A stretch of 64,000 nt of DNA, from assembly GCA_014361295.1 (NCBI GenBank), contig JACIVX010000001.1, forward strand, positions 1,272,293 to 1,336,292, read 5' to 3'. Below, in pieces: positions 1 through 8,295 of the stretch (position 1 is the first letter of the stretch; each line of letters starts with the position of its first letter). The notes beneath the pieces were generated by a model. It was not told the DNA's origin. It was given only the letters and a program-made list of their open reading frames with translations, and searched no databases. This DNA comes from Methanomassiliicoccales archaeon (GTDB lineage Archaea; Thermoplasmatota; Thermoplasmata; Methanomassiliicoccales; JACIVX01). The position numbers and the translations under genes were made by a program.

Positions 1-468
1 GGGATAGCGGAGGGGGCAGAGCTCGTGAAGTCGCTCGTCGACGGGATTGATCATCTATTACTCGGCAAGCACATTTATGAGATATTAGATGTCGATATCA
101 TCGAGGAGCAAACTGTGATTTGTGAGACTGAGCAGATGATCCGCTACAGATTTTGCACGCCTTGGCTCGCACTCAATCAAGAGAATTATTTGGAATACAA
201 ACTCTCCCAAGGGTGGTTGGAGAGGAAGAGACTCCTTAACGGCATACTCGTTGGCAATATACTATCGATGTGCAAGGGGCTGAACACAGTCGTGAGAAGG
301 AAGCTGAGGGCGAGGACGAGGCTTGACCAGGTTAATGTGACTTACAAGGGGATACCACATATCGGTTTCATTGGCGAATTCCAAGTCAACATCATGTTGC
401 CTGCGCACGCAGGGTTGGGTAAGGGGGCCTCAAAGGGCTTTGGGACAATATCAAATGTAGAGGCGTAA
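1..468 (+). CDS. cas6: Cas6-like CRISPR RNA endonuclease, C-terminal part
   Basis: The reading frame is open from base 1, so the gene begins left of the window; the GTG at 25 is probably internal. The visible 155 residues end in a glycine-rich segment, GLGKGASKGFG, of the kind found near the C terminus of RAMP-fold Cas6 proteins, and contain the TPWLALN motif seen in Cas6-type proteins. Cas6 cuts the precursor CRISPR transcript within each repeat and leaves an 8-nt handle on the crRNA. It lies about 390 bp upstream of a large array on the same strand, which supports the call. Other cas genes probably continue to the left. The catalytic His or Tyr residues cannot be assigned from this fragment. 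Family identity is moderately sure; the fold assignment rests on motif recognition only. Confidence 0.62.
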   Translation, partial: GIAEGAELVKSLVDGIDHLLLGKHIYEILDVDIIEEQTVICETEQMIRYRFCTPWLALNQENYLEYKLSQGWLERKRLLNGILVGNILSMCKGLNTVVRRKLRARTRLDQVNVTYKGIPHIGFIGEFQVNIMLPAHAGLGKGASKGFGTISNVEA

Positions 469-490
469 CTCTTGGCAAGGTCGCGTTATT

Positions 491-712
491 TCAATCGAAA
501 GGGATGACCTCCAATTTTCGTGGATCCTTTCTAATCCAAACAAACGATTCTTTTGCAAAGCCTATGACTGGATCACTTAGCGAATCCCTTAAAAGTTCAG
601 TAGATCCTTGAAATCTAAATAGAGAGCATGACGCTGTAATGCTGAACCCCTTAACGAGAAAACTATCTTGTGAATGTCTCATTTCCGGTGTAGTATTTAT
701 AAAGACCTTCAC
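491..712 (-). CDS. Possible small protein between Cas6 and the array
   Basis: A 73-residue frame starts with GTG at 712 and ends with TGA at 491. Its composition looks protein-like (an NTTPEMRHSQDSF stretch, then alternating hydrophobic and charged residues) rather than random. No family is recognised and there is no clear ribosome binding site. An in-frame stop lies just upstream of the GTG, so it is not obviously the tail of something longer. It is antisense to the region downstream of cas6 and ends close to it. It may be a small gene, a decayed fragment, or chance. Confidence 0.25.
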   Translation of the reverse strand: MKVFINTTPEMRHSQDSFLVKGFSITASCSLFRFQGSTELLRDSLSDPVIGFAKESFVWIRKDPRKLEVIPFD

Positions 713-860
713 GCCAAATTCTCTTTCTCAATAAGTGTTGGGTAAGATTTCAGCTGAGATGCTAAAACACGCACTTCTTGATTTGAAAAATCTCCAATAG
801 GGGGATGTGAGAAGTTACTAATAACCAAAAGTACTTAGCGAAAATCGTGACGCATAGCCG
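713..860 (+). promoter_or_regulatory. CRISPR leader (putative)
   Basis: This AT-rich, gene-free stretch directly precedes the first repeat. It lies on the side expected for a leader, because each repeat ends in ATTGAAAC, the usual 3' end that becomes the crRNA 5' handle. The array would therefore be transcribed left to right from here. A precise promoter cannot be fixed; AT-rich stretches occur around 775-835. Confidence 0.45.
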
Positions 861-3243
861 GTTGCAATAACCAGTCCATCAAAACAAGGATTGAAACCTG
901 TACTTTACGTGGGAGGGAGGCCTCCAAGGGTGGTTGCAATAACCAGTCCATCAAAACAAGGATTGAAACATTCGCTCGGCTAGGGTACGCTCAACAAAGG
1001 GCAACAGTTGCAATAACCAGTCCATCAAAACAAGGATTGAAACAAGTGCATCGGCTGCTACGGGGTCGTCCCGAACGAGATGTTGCAATAACCAGTCCAT
1101 CAAAACAAGGATTGAAACGCTCCGATGGATTCATTACCCGCCACCTATATCCATGTTGCAATAACCAGTCCATCAAAACAAGGATTGAAACCGTCGGTGG
1201 ATGCGGACTTAGTAACACAGGGGAATGGTTGCAATAACCAGTCCATCAAAACAAGGATTGAAACATGTATATTCTCCAGACCCAGGTATCGCGGCTAAGG
1301 TTGCAATAACCAGTCCATCAAAACAAGGATTGAAACTTTTTGGAGTGCCCTCTGGGGTGTGGGTTTAAAGCGGTTGCAATAACCAGTCCATCAAAACAAG
1401 GATTGAAACTCGGATGGGCGGAGGCGAGGGGGAGCGGGACGGCGTCGTTGCAATAACCAGTCCATCAAAACAAGGATTGAAACTCTTTGCGATGGGTATC
1501 GGTATCTCCACTTCATTCGTTGCAATAACCAGTCCATCAAAACAAGGATTGAAACCGGATGCGCAGGCGATACCCGCAGCACTACGATTAGTGTTGCAAT
1601 AACCAGTCCATCAAAACAAGGATTGAAACTATAAGTTATTGTAATGATACGTATGACATGGCACGGTTGCAATAACCAGTCCATCAAAACAAGGATTGAA
1701 ACTTACGTCCGCTCATTCTATCCACCCTCACGCCGCGACGTTGCAATAACCAGTCCATCAAAACAAGGATTGAAACTCTTCCACGATCTCCACGATGTCA
1801 CCCCATGCGTTAAGTTGCAATAACCAGTCCATCAAAACAAGGATTGAAACTTTCTTTTATTTCTTTCTTAATAGTTTCCAAATCATGTTGCAATAACCAG
1901 TCCATCAAAACAAGGATTGAAACTTGTGGAAACAGATGGGGATGTCGAGCGGTATCTCATGTTGCAATAACCAGTCCATCAAAACAAGGATTGAAACGAT
2001 ACTCCATCCGATGTGGTAAAATTTTACAATAATTGTTGCAATAACCAGTCCATCAAAACAAGGATTGAAACCCAAATAAAAGAGGGAAGAGCGTTTTGCT
2101 TTGCGAAGTTGCAATAACCAGTCCATCAAAACAAGGATTGAAACCCAATTGTAGCCGCCCGAAACAGATCGCGCCAAGGCGTTGCAATAACCAGTCCATC
2201 AAAACAAGGATTGAAACGGTGAGCCATTCCTCTGCCACCCGAGAGAATTCGGGTTGCAATAACCAGTCCATCAAAACAAGGATTGAAACAAGTATTTGCC
2301 TATTTTTCGCATTTTTTTCAGAGTGTTGCAATAACCAGTCCATCAAAACAAGGATTGAAACATAATAAATCTGGCGCGGGGTTTAGCTCGGTTGCTTCGT
2401 TGCAATAACCAGTCCATCAAAACAAGGATTGAAACCTTTCGGCGATCGAAGGAGGTAAAGCACATGAGTAACGTTGCAATAACCAGTCCATCAAAACAAG
2501 GATTGAAACCAATTGGAAATGCCGTTATTAAAAATGAGTCTGGTGTTGCAATAACCAGTCCATCAAAACAAGGATTGAAACTATTCCCAGAATGCTACAG
2601 CTGTCGTTGGATCCGTGTTGCAATAACCAGTCCATCAAAACAAGGATTGAAACTATTTTCCATAAGTTCAAGCCCCTCATGGTTTCGTTAGTTGCAATAA
2701 CCAGTCCATCAAAACAAGGATTGAAACCGTTCTGATCCTCCTGTGGCGCTCCAAACCCCACACGTGTTGCAATAACCAGTCCATCAAAACAAGGATTGAA
2801 ACTTCCTCCTTCATTCCTCCTTCCTCGACGGGCGGATGTGTTGCAATAACCAGTCCATCAAAACAAGGATTGAAACTGATTTCGTGCCTTTGCTGCAGGT
2901 CCTCGAGCATCTGTTGCAATAACCAGTCCATCAAAACAAGGATTGAAACTTAACGACGCTGCGCATAACTTTTACGTTGTGCATGTTGCAATAACCAGTC
3001 CATCAAAACAAGGATTGAAACCAAACTGGGGGGCTGAAGTATATGACCTGATCCTCGAAGTTGCAATAACCAGTCCATCAAAACAAGGATTGAAACAAGT
3101 GACGGACGAGCGCGGGAACTCGATCACTTCTGGTTGCAATAACCAGTCCATCAAAACAAGGATTGAAACCCGATCATTCCCGAATTGCACGCTGCCAAAA
3201 CATGATGTTGCAATAACCAGTCCATCAAAACAAGGATTGAAAC
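861..3243 (+). CRISPR. CRISPR array, 33 repeats of 37 bp, 32 spacers
   Basis: Repeats begin at 861, 933, 1007, 1082, 1155, 1228, 1300 and so on to 3207. Each is 37 bp, starts GTTGCAATAACCAGTCCATC and ends AAGGATTGAAAC. Spacers are 35-38 bp and all look different. By eye all 33 repeats are identical, including the last one, so there is no degenerate trailer end. The ATTGAAAC terminus is typical of type I and type III arrays processed by Cas6, matching the Cas6-like gene upstream. No cas1, cas2 or effector gene lies in the window downstream. Open frames running through the array on both strands are artefacts of the repeat. Confidence 0.98.
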
Positions 3244-3660
3244 ACCTTGAGGCTCGGCAATTTTCGTTATTCGCTCTATTTTGACTTATCTCTATTAAGA
3301 AACTCAAATCAGACCCCCGCACTGAAGCAGTGTCTCCAAAAAGTGCTGTAAACTTTGGCATCTCTTTTCTTACAAGCTTATCGTTGACGTATACGATCTC
3401 AATCGCTCTGCGCAATTGTTTCTGTGTTCGAAAGTATCAAATATAAATTCATCTCGAGGGTGATTCTAACCCGTCATCCATTGTCAAAGAAGGAGTCATT
3501 TCTATTGTATATGCGTCGCATAGCGATCAGGTTTACAAGCATGTACAATGTTGTACTCATGCCGTCTACAGGACTCTTCTCGCAATCCGTCTTATCCCGG
3601 CTCGATATTGAAAATCGAACGAGGATCTTGTTTCTGAGCTCATAAGCTAAAATAAGAAGC
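3244..3660. other. Trailer region without a convincing gene
   Basis: About 400 bp follow the last repeat. On the minus strand a frame from about 3433 down to the array encodes about 57 residues (including KEMPKFTALFGDTASVRG) that look protein-like before running into the repeats. It may be a remnant gene cut by array growth, but no family is recognised. A plus-strand frame at 3424-3645 has no supporting feature. Confidence 0.3.
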
Positions 3661-4115
3661 CCGGTCGGCGTGTCCGCTTTTTAATTTTTGGTGTGTCCGC
3701 GCCCGTGTCCGTATCGTGTAATGAGTCGAAGACGAAACGGAGTGCAAACGTTTCGGGGGTGTTTCGGCACCGTTTCAAAGACGTGTCGGCATCGTGTAAT
3801 GAACCGAACACGAAACGGTGTACAAACGTGTCGGAAACGTGTCGCACGGTGTTTCGGACGTGTGTCGGGGGTGTGTCGGAGGCGTGTCGGGGGTGTGTCG
3901 GCGTGTTTTTTTACAACCGCGCTTTTCCGTCCAGCATAGGGAGCTGGGAAAATCGTTTCCGAACTGCGGGAAAACGGGGCAAAAAAGGGAAGAGAAGCGT
4001 GTCGGAAGTGTGTCGGGGGTGTGTCGGAGTGGTGTGTCGGAAGCGTGTCGGGGTGTGTCGGCGGGAGTGTGTCGGAAGTGTGTCGGCACCGTGTCGGAAG
4101 CGTGTCGGGATCGCT
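3661..4115. repeat. Degenerate GTGTCGG short-repeat tract
   Basis: About 16 copies of the heptamer GTGTCGG occur between 3783 and 4110, separated by variable 1-12 nt linkers. They lie in two blocks (about 3783-3905 and 4000-4110), with a roughly 95-bp non-repeat stretch between them. In the left part a longer unit of about 43 bp containing ATCGTGTAATGA and ACGAAACGG occurs twice, at about 3709-3751 and 3788-3830, with a few substitutions. The tract is free of stops in several frames on both strands, which gives spurious long frames. It lies between the CRISPR array and the next gene. The function is unknown; it could be a replication-slippage product, a protein-binding tract or a decayed repeat gene. 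Confidence 0.75.
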
Positions 4116-4367
4116 TAGAGCTTCTCGAGTGCCGAAACTTCGGGACTCGTCTTGAAGAGCGCTTTGAGCTTGTCCGCGGTCTCGAGCAGCTAGCTTCCCC
4201 GCCGCCCCGTGCGCCCCGACCGCATTTTCCACTATTCTAAGCGCATCTCTAATTTAATTATTCTCTAACTAACCCTTTAAGACTCCTATTATGGCAATAC
4301 GTCTAACCAAATCTCAAGTACTTAATTCAAGCATATGTACTGTTGCAACATAGCCGGTGGAGTTTAT

Positions 4368-5153
4368 ATGGTGTTTAAGGAGAACCCTCGGGAAGATATA
4401 AACAATCTCGTTCTTTTATTTTTAAAGCTTCTTGAAAAAATAGAACCAGAAATTGATTTGTTGAAAAGAAAATTCAACGATTTGTGTGAAGAAATCCGAC
4501 GTAAAGGATTACTGGAACAGCAGGGAAGCAATCAATGGGTACGGGAGTTTGAGGGGAAAAGATGTACAATAAGAGTTTCTCTGATCCACGGCAGAAAAGG
4601 AGAAAGTGCAACAGGGGCGGATCTTTTCTTGGAAGTCAAAAATAGAAAAATTCTATTTGTTCAATCAAAGAGAGTTGGCGATAATGGAAGAATAGTTTTT
4701 AATAGATTTCAGCTACAAAAACTTATTGAGGTGGAGAGGCAGATCTGTGATGGTTCCCTAGTTTATTTAGGTTCGTGCAGTTTTGAACCGGTATTTTCGG
4801 CCTTCTGTTTTCATCTGGAGTTTGAAGGACGAGAGTGGTATCGATTTTTTCCAACCATCGTCGCATCGCCTGTCCGTGCGGCATTTTATCATTTAGTGAT
4901 GAGTAATCAGGGAGTCAGGGAAGAGAGACTGTTCCATACATGGGAAGTTGCATTCGTTCTCGCGACAAGAAGTAGCGTTAATCAGAAAGAATTCTTGAAT
5001 CAAGGATTGAGCCTTGATGATTTTGAGAATATGTTCTGGGAGTGTAAAATTGGAGGGCCAGATATCAAGGAAGATGTAAAGAGAGACGTCTTGTTACTTT
5101 ACTCATTGCTAACAGATCGTATGATAATTTGGCTCGACGTAGAATTAAAATGA
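4368..5153 (+). CDS. Putative PD-(D/E)XK-superfamily nuclease-like protein
   Basis: The ATG at 4368 is chosen because GGTGGAG lies 5 nt upstream; an earlier in-frame ATG at 4335 has no such site. The product is about 261 residues with no signal peptide or membrane segment. A central motif reads ESATGADLFLEV followed by ILFVQSKRV. A GAD aspartate on one strand followed by QxK on the next is the layout of some PD-(D/E)XK nucleases in which the usual E is Q. A similar pattern occurs in uncharacterised families such as DUF6615, often near defence genes. The N-terminal 60 residues are helical and charged. The gene is alone, 250 bp downstream of a low-complexity tract and close to a CRISPR array. 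Nuclease activity is inference from one motif. Confidence 0.5.
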   Translation: MVFKENPREDINNLVLLFLKLLEKIEPEIDLLKRKFNDLCEEIRRKGLLEQQGSNQWVREFEGKRCTIRVSLIHGRKGESATGADLFLEVKNRKILFVQSKRVGDNGRIVFNRFQLQKLIEVERQICDGSLVYLGSCSFEPVFSAFCFHLEFEGREWYRFFPTIVASPVRAAFYHLVMSNQGVREERLFHTWEVAFVLATRSSVNQKEFLNQGLSLDDFENMFWECKIGGPDIKEDVKRDVLLLYSLLTDRMIIWLDVELK

Positions 5154-5509
5154 ATCTGCGTCAAAGGCTTTGAGAATGTTGGAATGCCGCAAGAATTTGA
5201 AATGAACTAATTTGACTATATGTTAGAAATAAGATAGAAAGAAGTTATCGGGTTGCATGATCGAAATGGAAATGTTTGCGCCATTGACGCTCGTTGGCTA
5301 GACTTCATAATTGGATATGTTTCAACCTGTGCGCCGCTCTTGGAGTTATGTTGACCTGAAAGAAAACCTGTGTTCAATTGATCGATCGGAAACCAAAAAA
5401 TCAGGCCGCTCGAACTGACAATTTTGTAATTTGGCTTCTTGATTTTCTCATTGTGAAAATATGAAAGATTTTTTATATTTGCATTTTCTATTCATTTCAT
5501 CGGGGGATT
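5154..5509. other. Intergenic region, no gene seen
   Basis: About 355 bp of AT-rich DNA. No frame looks coding and no tRNA-like fold was seen. An AT-rich run around 5468-5485 may hold the promoter of the next gene. Confidence 0.5.
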
Positions 5510-6490
5510 ATGGAGAATCAGATTGACAATGAGAAAAAAGAAGCGGAACCTGCTCAACCTAAAAAAGGAATTAAAAAGGCTGCTATAGCAATCGTAATCG
5601 CCATTTCACTCGTGATCGTCGCCGTTGCCATATATTGGCTTTTCAGTCCCTCTGGTGGAGGAATTCTCGATTCTGATGGGGATGGCATTTCCGATCACGA
5701 TGATGCCTTTCCGAGTGATAGCACCCAATGGGCTGATACGGATGGAGATGGGTACGGCGACAATCCAACGGGTAATAATCCCGATGCATTTCCTAACGAC
5801 CCAAATGAATGGAAAGACACAGATGGTGATGGCTACGGTGATAACTCAGATGAGTTTCCAAACAATCCCTACGAACACGTAGATAGCGATAACGACGGCG
5901 TTGGAGATAACTCCGATGCGTTTCCATATGACAGCACTCAGTGGTCCGACAGGGATGGGGACGGATACGGTGACAATCCGTCTGGAAAAAACCCAGACGC
6001 CTTCCCTGATGACCCGACTGAATGGAAAGACTCAGATAGGGATGGTGTCGGCGACAACGCCGATTTCTACGACAACGGGAATGGAAAAATCAAGATCTCG
6101 ATAGATTGGTACCAGGGAGACGGGACCGCAGACTTTTGGACATACGGCGATCCGTACTTTGAGATTCGCGTGGACCTTGACAACGATGGGATTTTCGAGC
6201 TTACCTATACAAGCGCCGTCTTCACTGATACCGAGACGCTCGACCATCCGTATTCGATCATAATAGATGCACCTGACAATTTAAGAGCCATGAAGTTCGA
6301 GATACTCGTCTACGATAGCGATGTGGGAGGGTACGAAGTCATTGATTACAATCCAAACCCCGGATATACGGGATTCGTCCACAGCATTTCAGCTCCATTT
6401 ACCGGCTCCTGGGACTATGACGGCAGCGATGACCTTCTTGATGAAATCGATTGCGAGCTGAGATACTCGATATCAGTCGTTGGTTCATAG
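5510..6490 (+). CDS. Membrane-anchored thrombospondin type 3 repeat protein
   Basis: The 326-residue protein has a short charged N terminus, a hydrophobic segment at about residues 24-46, and then six aspartate-rich repeats of the DxDGDGxxD type alternating with DAFP segments (about residues 53-193). These match thrombospondin type 3 repeats, which bind calcium in loops. The last ~130 residues are probably a beta-rich domain rich in Asp, Tyr and Phe. The topology suggests an N-terminal membrane anchor with the calcium-binding part outside the cell. The start is the ATG that follows GGGGGAT. The gene is convergent with the secreted-protein gene at 6582. The ligand and role are not evident; a part in cell-surface structure is likely. 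Confidence 0.75.
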   Translation: MENQIDNEKKEAEPAQPKKGIKKAAIAIVIAISLVIVAVAIYWLFSPSGGGILDSDGDGISDHDDAFPSDSTQWADTDGDGYGDNPTGNNPDAFPNDPNEWKDTDGDGYGDNSDEFPNNPYEHVDSDNDGVGDNSDAFPYDSTQWSDRDGDGYGDNPSGKNPDAFPDDPTEWKDSDRDGVGDNADFYDNGNGKIKISIDWYQGDGTADFWTYGDPYFEIRVDLDNDGIFELTYTSAVFTDTETLDHPYSIIIDAPDNLRAMKFEILVYDSDVGGYEVIDYNPNPGYTGFVHSISAPFTGSWDYDGSDDLLDEIDCELRYSISVVGS

Positions 6491-6581
6491 AACGATCGAA
6501 ATGGCCTTTAAACAAGAAAATGAGGGGGAGAAAAAGCGTCTACATGAACGACTTCAACTCCTCCTCGTACTTTTTCTTTAC

Positions 6582-7097
6582 TCATTGAATTACGGCTAAT
6601 TCCCAGTTGTATGTTCCCTCAGCGTTGTACTGAACGGTAAAGTATGTGATATTATCGTTTAGACCTGGTCTAAAATGGAAGTACGGGTCTGAAGGGACAA
6701 GAGAATTTACCGAAATGATAAAGACTAGGGTATCTCCGTACACGCCTTTCTTATTGACACAAAGCCAATAACCCTCGTATTTTGCATCTGAGAATACCGA
6801 CACATCATTGAGAGTGATCCCCGCTTTTGTGAAGTTGATCATGATCCATCCGTTGATCGTTACAGGATTTGGGTTCTCAACATCGATTGTTATATTAAAG
6901 GGCTGTCCGGTGATCGTAATGGTGGGGAACGGTGTACTAGAATCTGGGTAGATGGTTAAAAGCTGTGCTTTTTCGACTTCAGTCTGCCCCCTAAAGATGT
7001 TCGAGATGATATGCCATGTCGTCTCAGCTGAGACTAATCCAGCGACAATCACTATGGCCAAAGCGATTGCCACTATTTTCTTCCGGATCATGGCCAT
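6582..7097 (-). CDS. Secreted or membrane-anchored hypothetical protein
   Basis: The 171-residue protein starts at 7097, or at the ATG two codons later that begins MIRKK. It opens with a basic stretch and a hydrophobic core (IVAIALAIVIVAGLVSAE), a typical signal peptide or anchor. The remainder is rich in Thr, Asn, Ile and aromatic residues, with several NxT/S sites, as in beta-sandwich surface domains. No named family is recognised. An AT-rich box lies upstream at about 7167-7180 on this strand. It is convergent with the calcium-repeat protein. Confidence 0.6.
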   Translation of the reverse strand: MAMIRKKIVAIALAIVIVAGLVSAETTWHIISNIFRGQTEVEKAQLLTIYPDSSTPFPTITITGQPFNITIDVENPNPVTINGWIMINFTKAGITLNDVSVFSDAKYEGYWLCVNKKGVYGDTLVFIISVNSLVPSDPYFHFRPGLNDNITYFTVQYNAEGTYNWELAVIQ

Positions 7098-7690
7098 TTC
7101 CCATCGCCTGTTTTCTAGAGAAGAATGAAATGACGCGGGTTATGTGTAATGCGTGTAATGTATGATTATTTAAATAAGTTTAAATTTTTCGACAGAAAAA
7201 CCCAAAAAAGCCTCTCTTTCGATTTTCTCGACTTTTATGAAATTCAAAAAATTTAACAACTTACGTGTGTTTGTTTTTTTAAAATTTTTCCATTAAATCT
7301 CCCCTGAGCTTACAGACGGCGGGGACAGAAGTTTCTTCTGCCTGCGGTTTGATCGTGAACCGATCCTGTGCTTCTGTCCCGGCACTTCTGCCGCTTCTGT
7401 CTTGGCCTCAGAAGAAACTTCTGCTTCTGTTGCTTCTCTCAACTTCTCCTTCTCTTCTTCTGATTGCAGGCCATGTAGGCACATACGGCATCTCGTTTCA
7501 GGCTGCCTCTCTCAGCGTCATCTTAAATCTTCAAGAGACCCAGGAAGGTTGGCCGCAGAATACAAAACTCATGCGACAGGAGGAGAATTGGGGGTGATGA
7601 TCCTTCCTGGGTCTCTTAGAGACGAGCAAATAACACTTCTATTTAAGCATTTCGATAAGTATTTCGATTTTTCTCATCCTGTTCGCTTTA
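7098..7690. other. Intergenic region with a possible zinc-ribbon gene remnant
   Basis: No intact gene is seen. On the minus strand, 7293 to about 7510 encodes roughly 70 residues beginning with a CRMC pair and followed by a Glu/Lys/Ala-rich run. This resembles the zinc-ribbon plus charged tail of proteins encoded elsewhere in the window, for example at 47604. It has no start codon with a ribosome binding site and is preceded by a stop, so it is probably a decayed 3' fragment. Confidence 0.3.
7533..7617. repeat. Perfect 16-bp inverted repeat
   Basis: AAGAGACCCAGGAAGG at 7533-7548 is the exact reverse complement of 7602-7617, with 53 bp between the arms. It could form a long-stemmed hairpin, or could be the ends of a small element. 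No transposase frame lies inside. It sits in a region of decayed genes. Confidence 0.6.
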
Positions 7691-7913
7691 TTATGATGTT
7701 TGCTTCACGATGAGGAATGGGCGATCGTATTGGCTTACCAGATCTTTTGCAGAAAAAGTGTAGGTCCAGGTCCACTCTCCATTTCCACTCACGTCGCCTG
7801 TGCTTTGAGTCTCTTCAAAAATCACCTTGCCGCCTGCATCCAAAGTTTCTAACGAGTTCTCCTTAATCAAATTTGGTCATTATCGTCAACGACGGTTGCC
7901 CGAATACAACTAA
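7691..7913 (-). pseudogene. C-terminal fragment of a beta-sandwich secreted protein, frameshifted
   Basis: Read on the minus strand, 7872 down to 7691 encodes 58 or so residues of good quality, including GEWTWTYTFSAKDLVSQYD and a final IVKQTS before TAA. A second frame just upstream (about 7913-7870) reads IRATVVDDNDQI and then hits TGA. The two segments join naturally if a 1-2 nt frameshift at about 7868-7874 is repaired. The gene is cut off upstream by the relic CRISPR repeat at 7914. The sequence resembles Ig-like or cell-surface beta domains, but no specific family is claimed. Confidence 0.5.
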
Positions 7914-8023
7914 GTTTCAATTGAGAACCTCAGAAAAGAAGATTGAAAGCGTTCATCGCGTATGTCAACTAGCTGCGTGTCGATATGTTTCAATTGAGAA
8001 CCTCAGAAAACGAAGATTGAAAG
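7914..8023. CRISPR. Relic CRISPR unit: two repeats and one spacer
   Basis: Two near-identical units start GTTTCAATTGAGAACC and end AGATTGAAAG, at 7914-7949 (36 bp) and 7987-8023 (37 bp). The first lacks one base. They are separated by 37 bp, the same spacing as in the main array. The GTTTCAAT start and ATTGAAAG end are classic archaeal CRISPR repeat termini. The sequence differs from the main array repeat, so it is a separate and apparently abandoned locus with no cas genes beside it. Confidence 0.7.
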
Positions 8024-8026
8024 TGA

Positions 8027-8245
8027 TCATACGTTGCGGCAACGTCTCTTATTATCCACCATTATCATTATTCCAGCGACCACGAAAAGGACGCATGTCA
8101 GCAACCCCAACATCCCAGCCAGAAACTGGATTGCAAGTTCATAGGACATTAATATAGGAGCGGAAACCCAACGCTCCTCGAATATCCCGTTTCCAGAGCT
8201 ACCTATAAGGGATTGAAACAGAAAAATTGTTAAAAAGTAAATCAA
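8027..8245 (-). pseudogene. Possible small membrane protein or its remnant
   Basis: A 72-residue minus-strand frame contains a strong hydrophobic segment, FLAGMLGLLTCVLFVVAGIM, followed by a basic end (DNKRRCRN), as in a single-pass membrane protein. The only start is TTG at 8245. The N-terminal part overlaps the relic repeat at 8189-8219, which argues that this is a decayed gene fragment rather than a working gene. No family is recognised. Confidence 0.3.
8189..8219. repeat. Single CRISPR-repeat-like sequence
   Basis: A lone 31-bp unit begins GTTTCCAGAGCTACC and ends AAGGGATTGAAAC. It has the terminal GTTTC and ATTGAAAC halves of an archaeal CRISPR repeat but no second copy nearby. It lies about 165 bp from the two-repeat relic and is probably another remnant, or chance. 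Confidence 0.4.
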
Positions 8246-8295
8246 GATATCGTCCAGTCTCTCTGTACAAAGATTAAGACAAGTGGTGAGAATAA

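Noticed and set aside
991-3284. Many open frames on both strands within 861-3284, reading repeats such as NQSIKTRIET or ILVLMDWLLQ
   Set aside because: They are produced by translation of the identical CRISPR repeats and have no start signals or real protein character.
3681-4240. Long overlapping frames on both strands in the GTGTCGG tract
   Set aside because: The tract lacks stops because of its repeated composition; three or more frames are open at once, none with a ribosome binding site or conserved motif.
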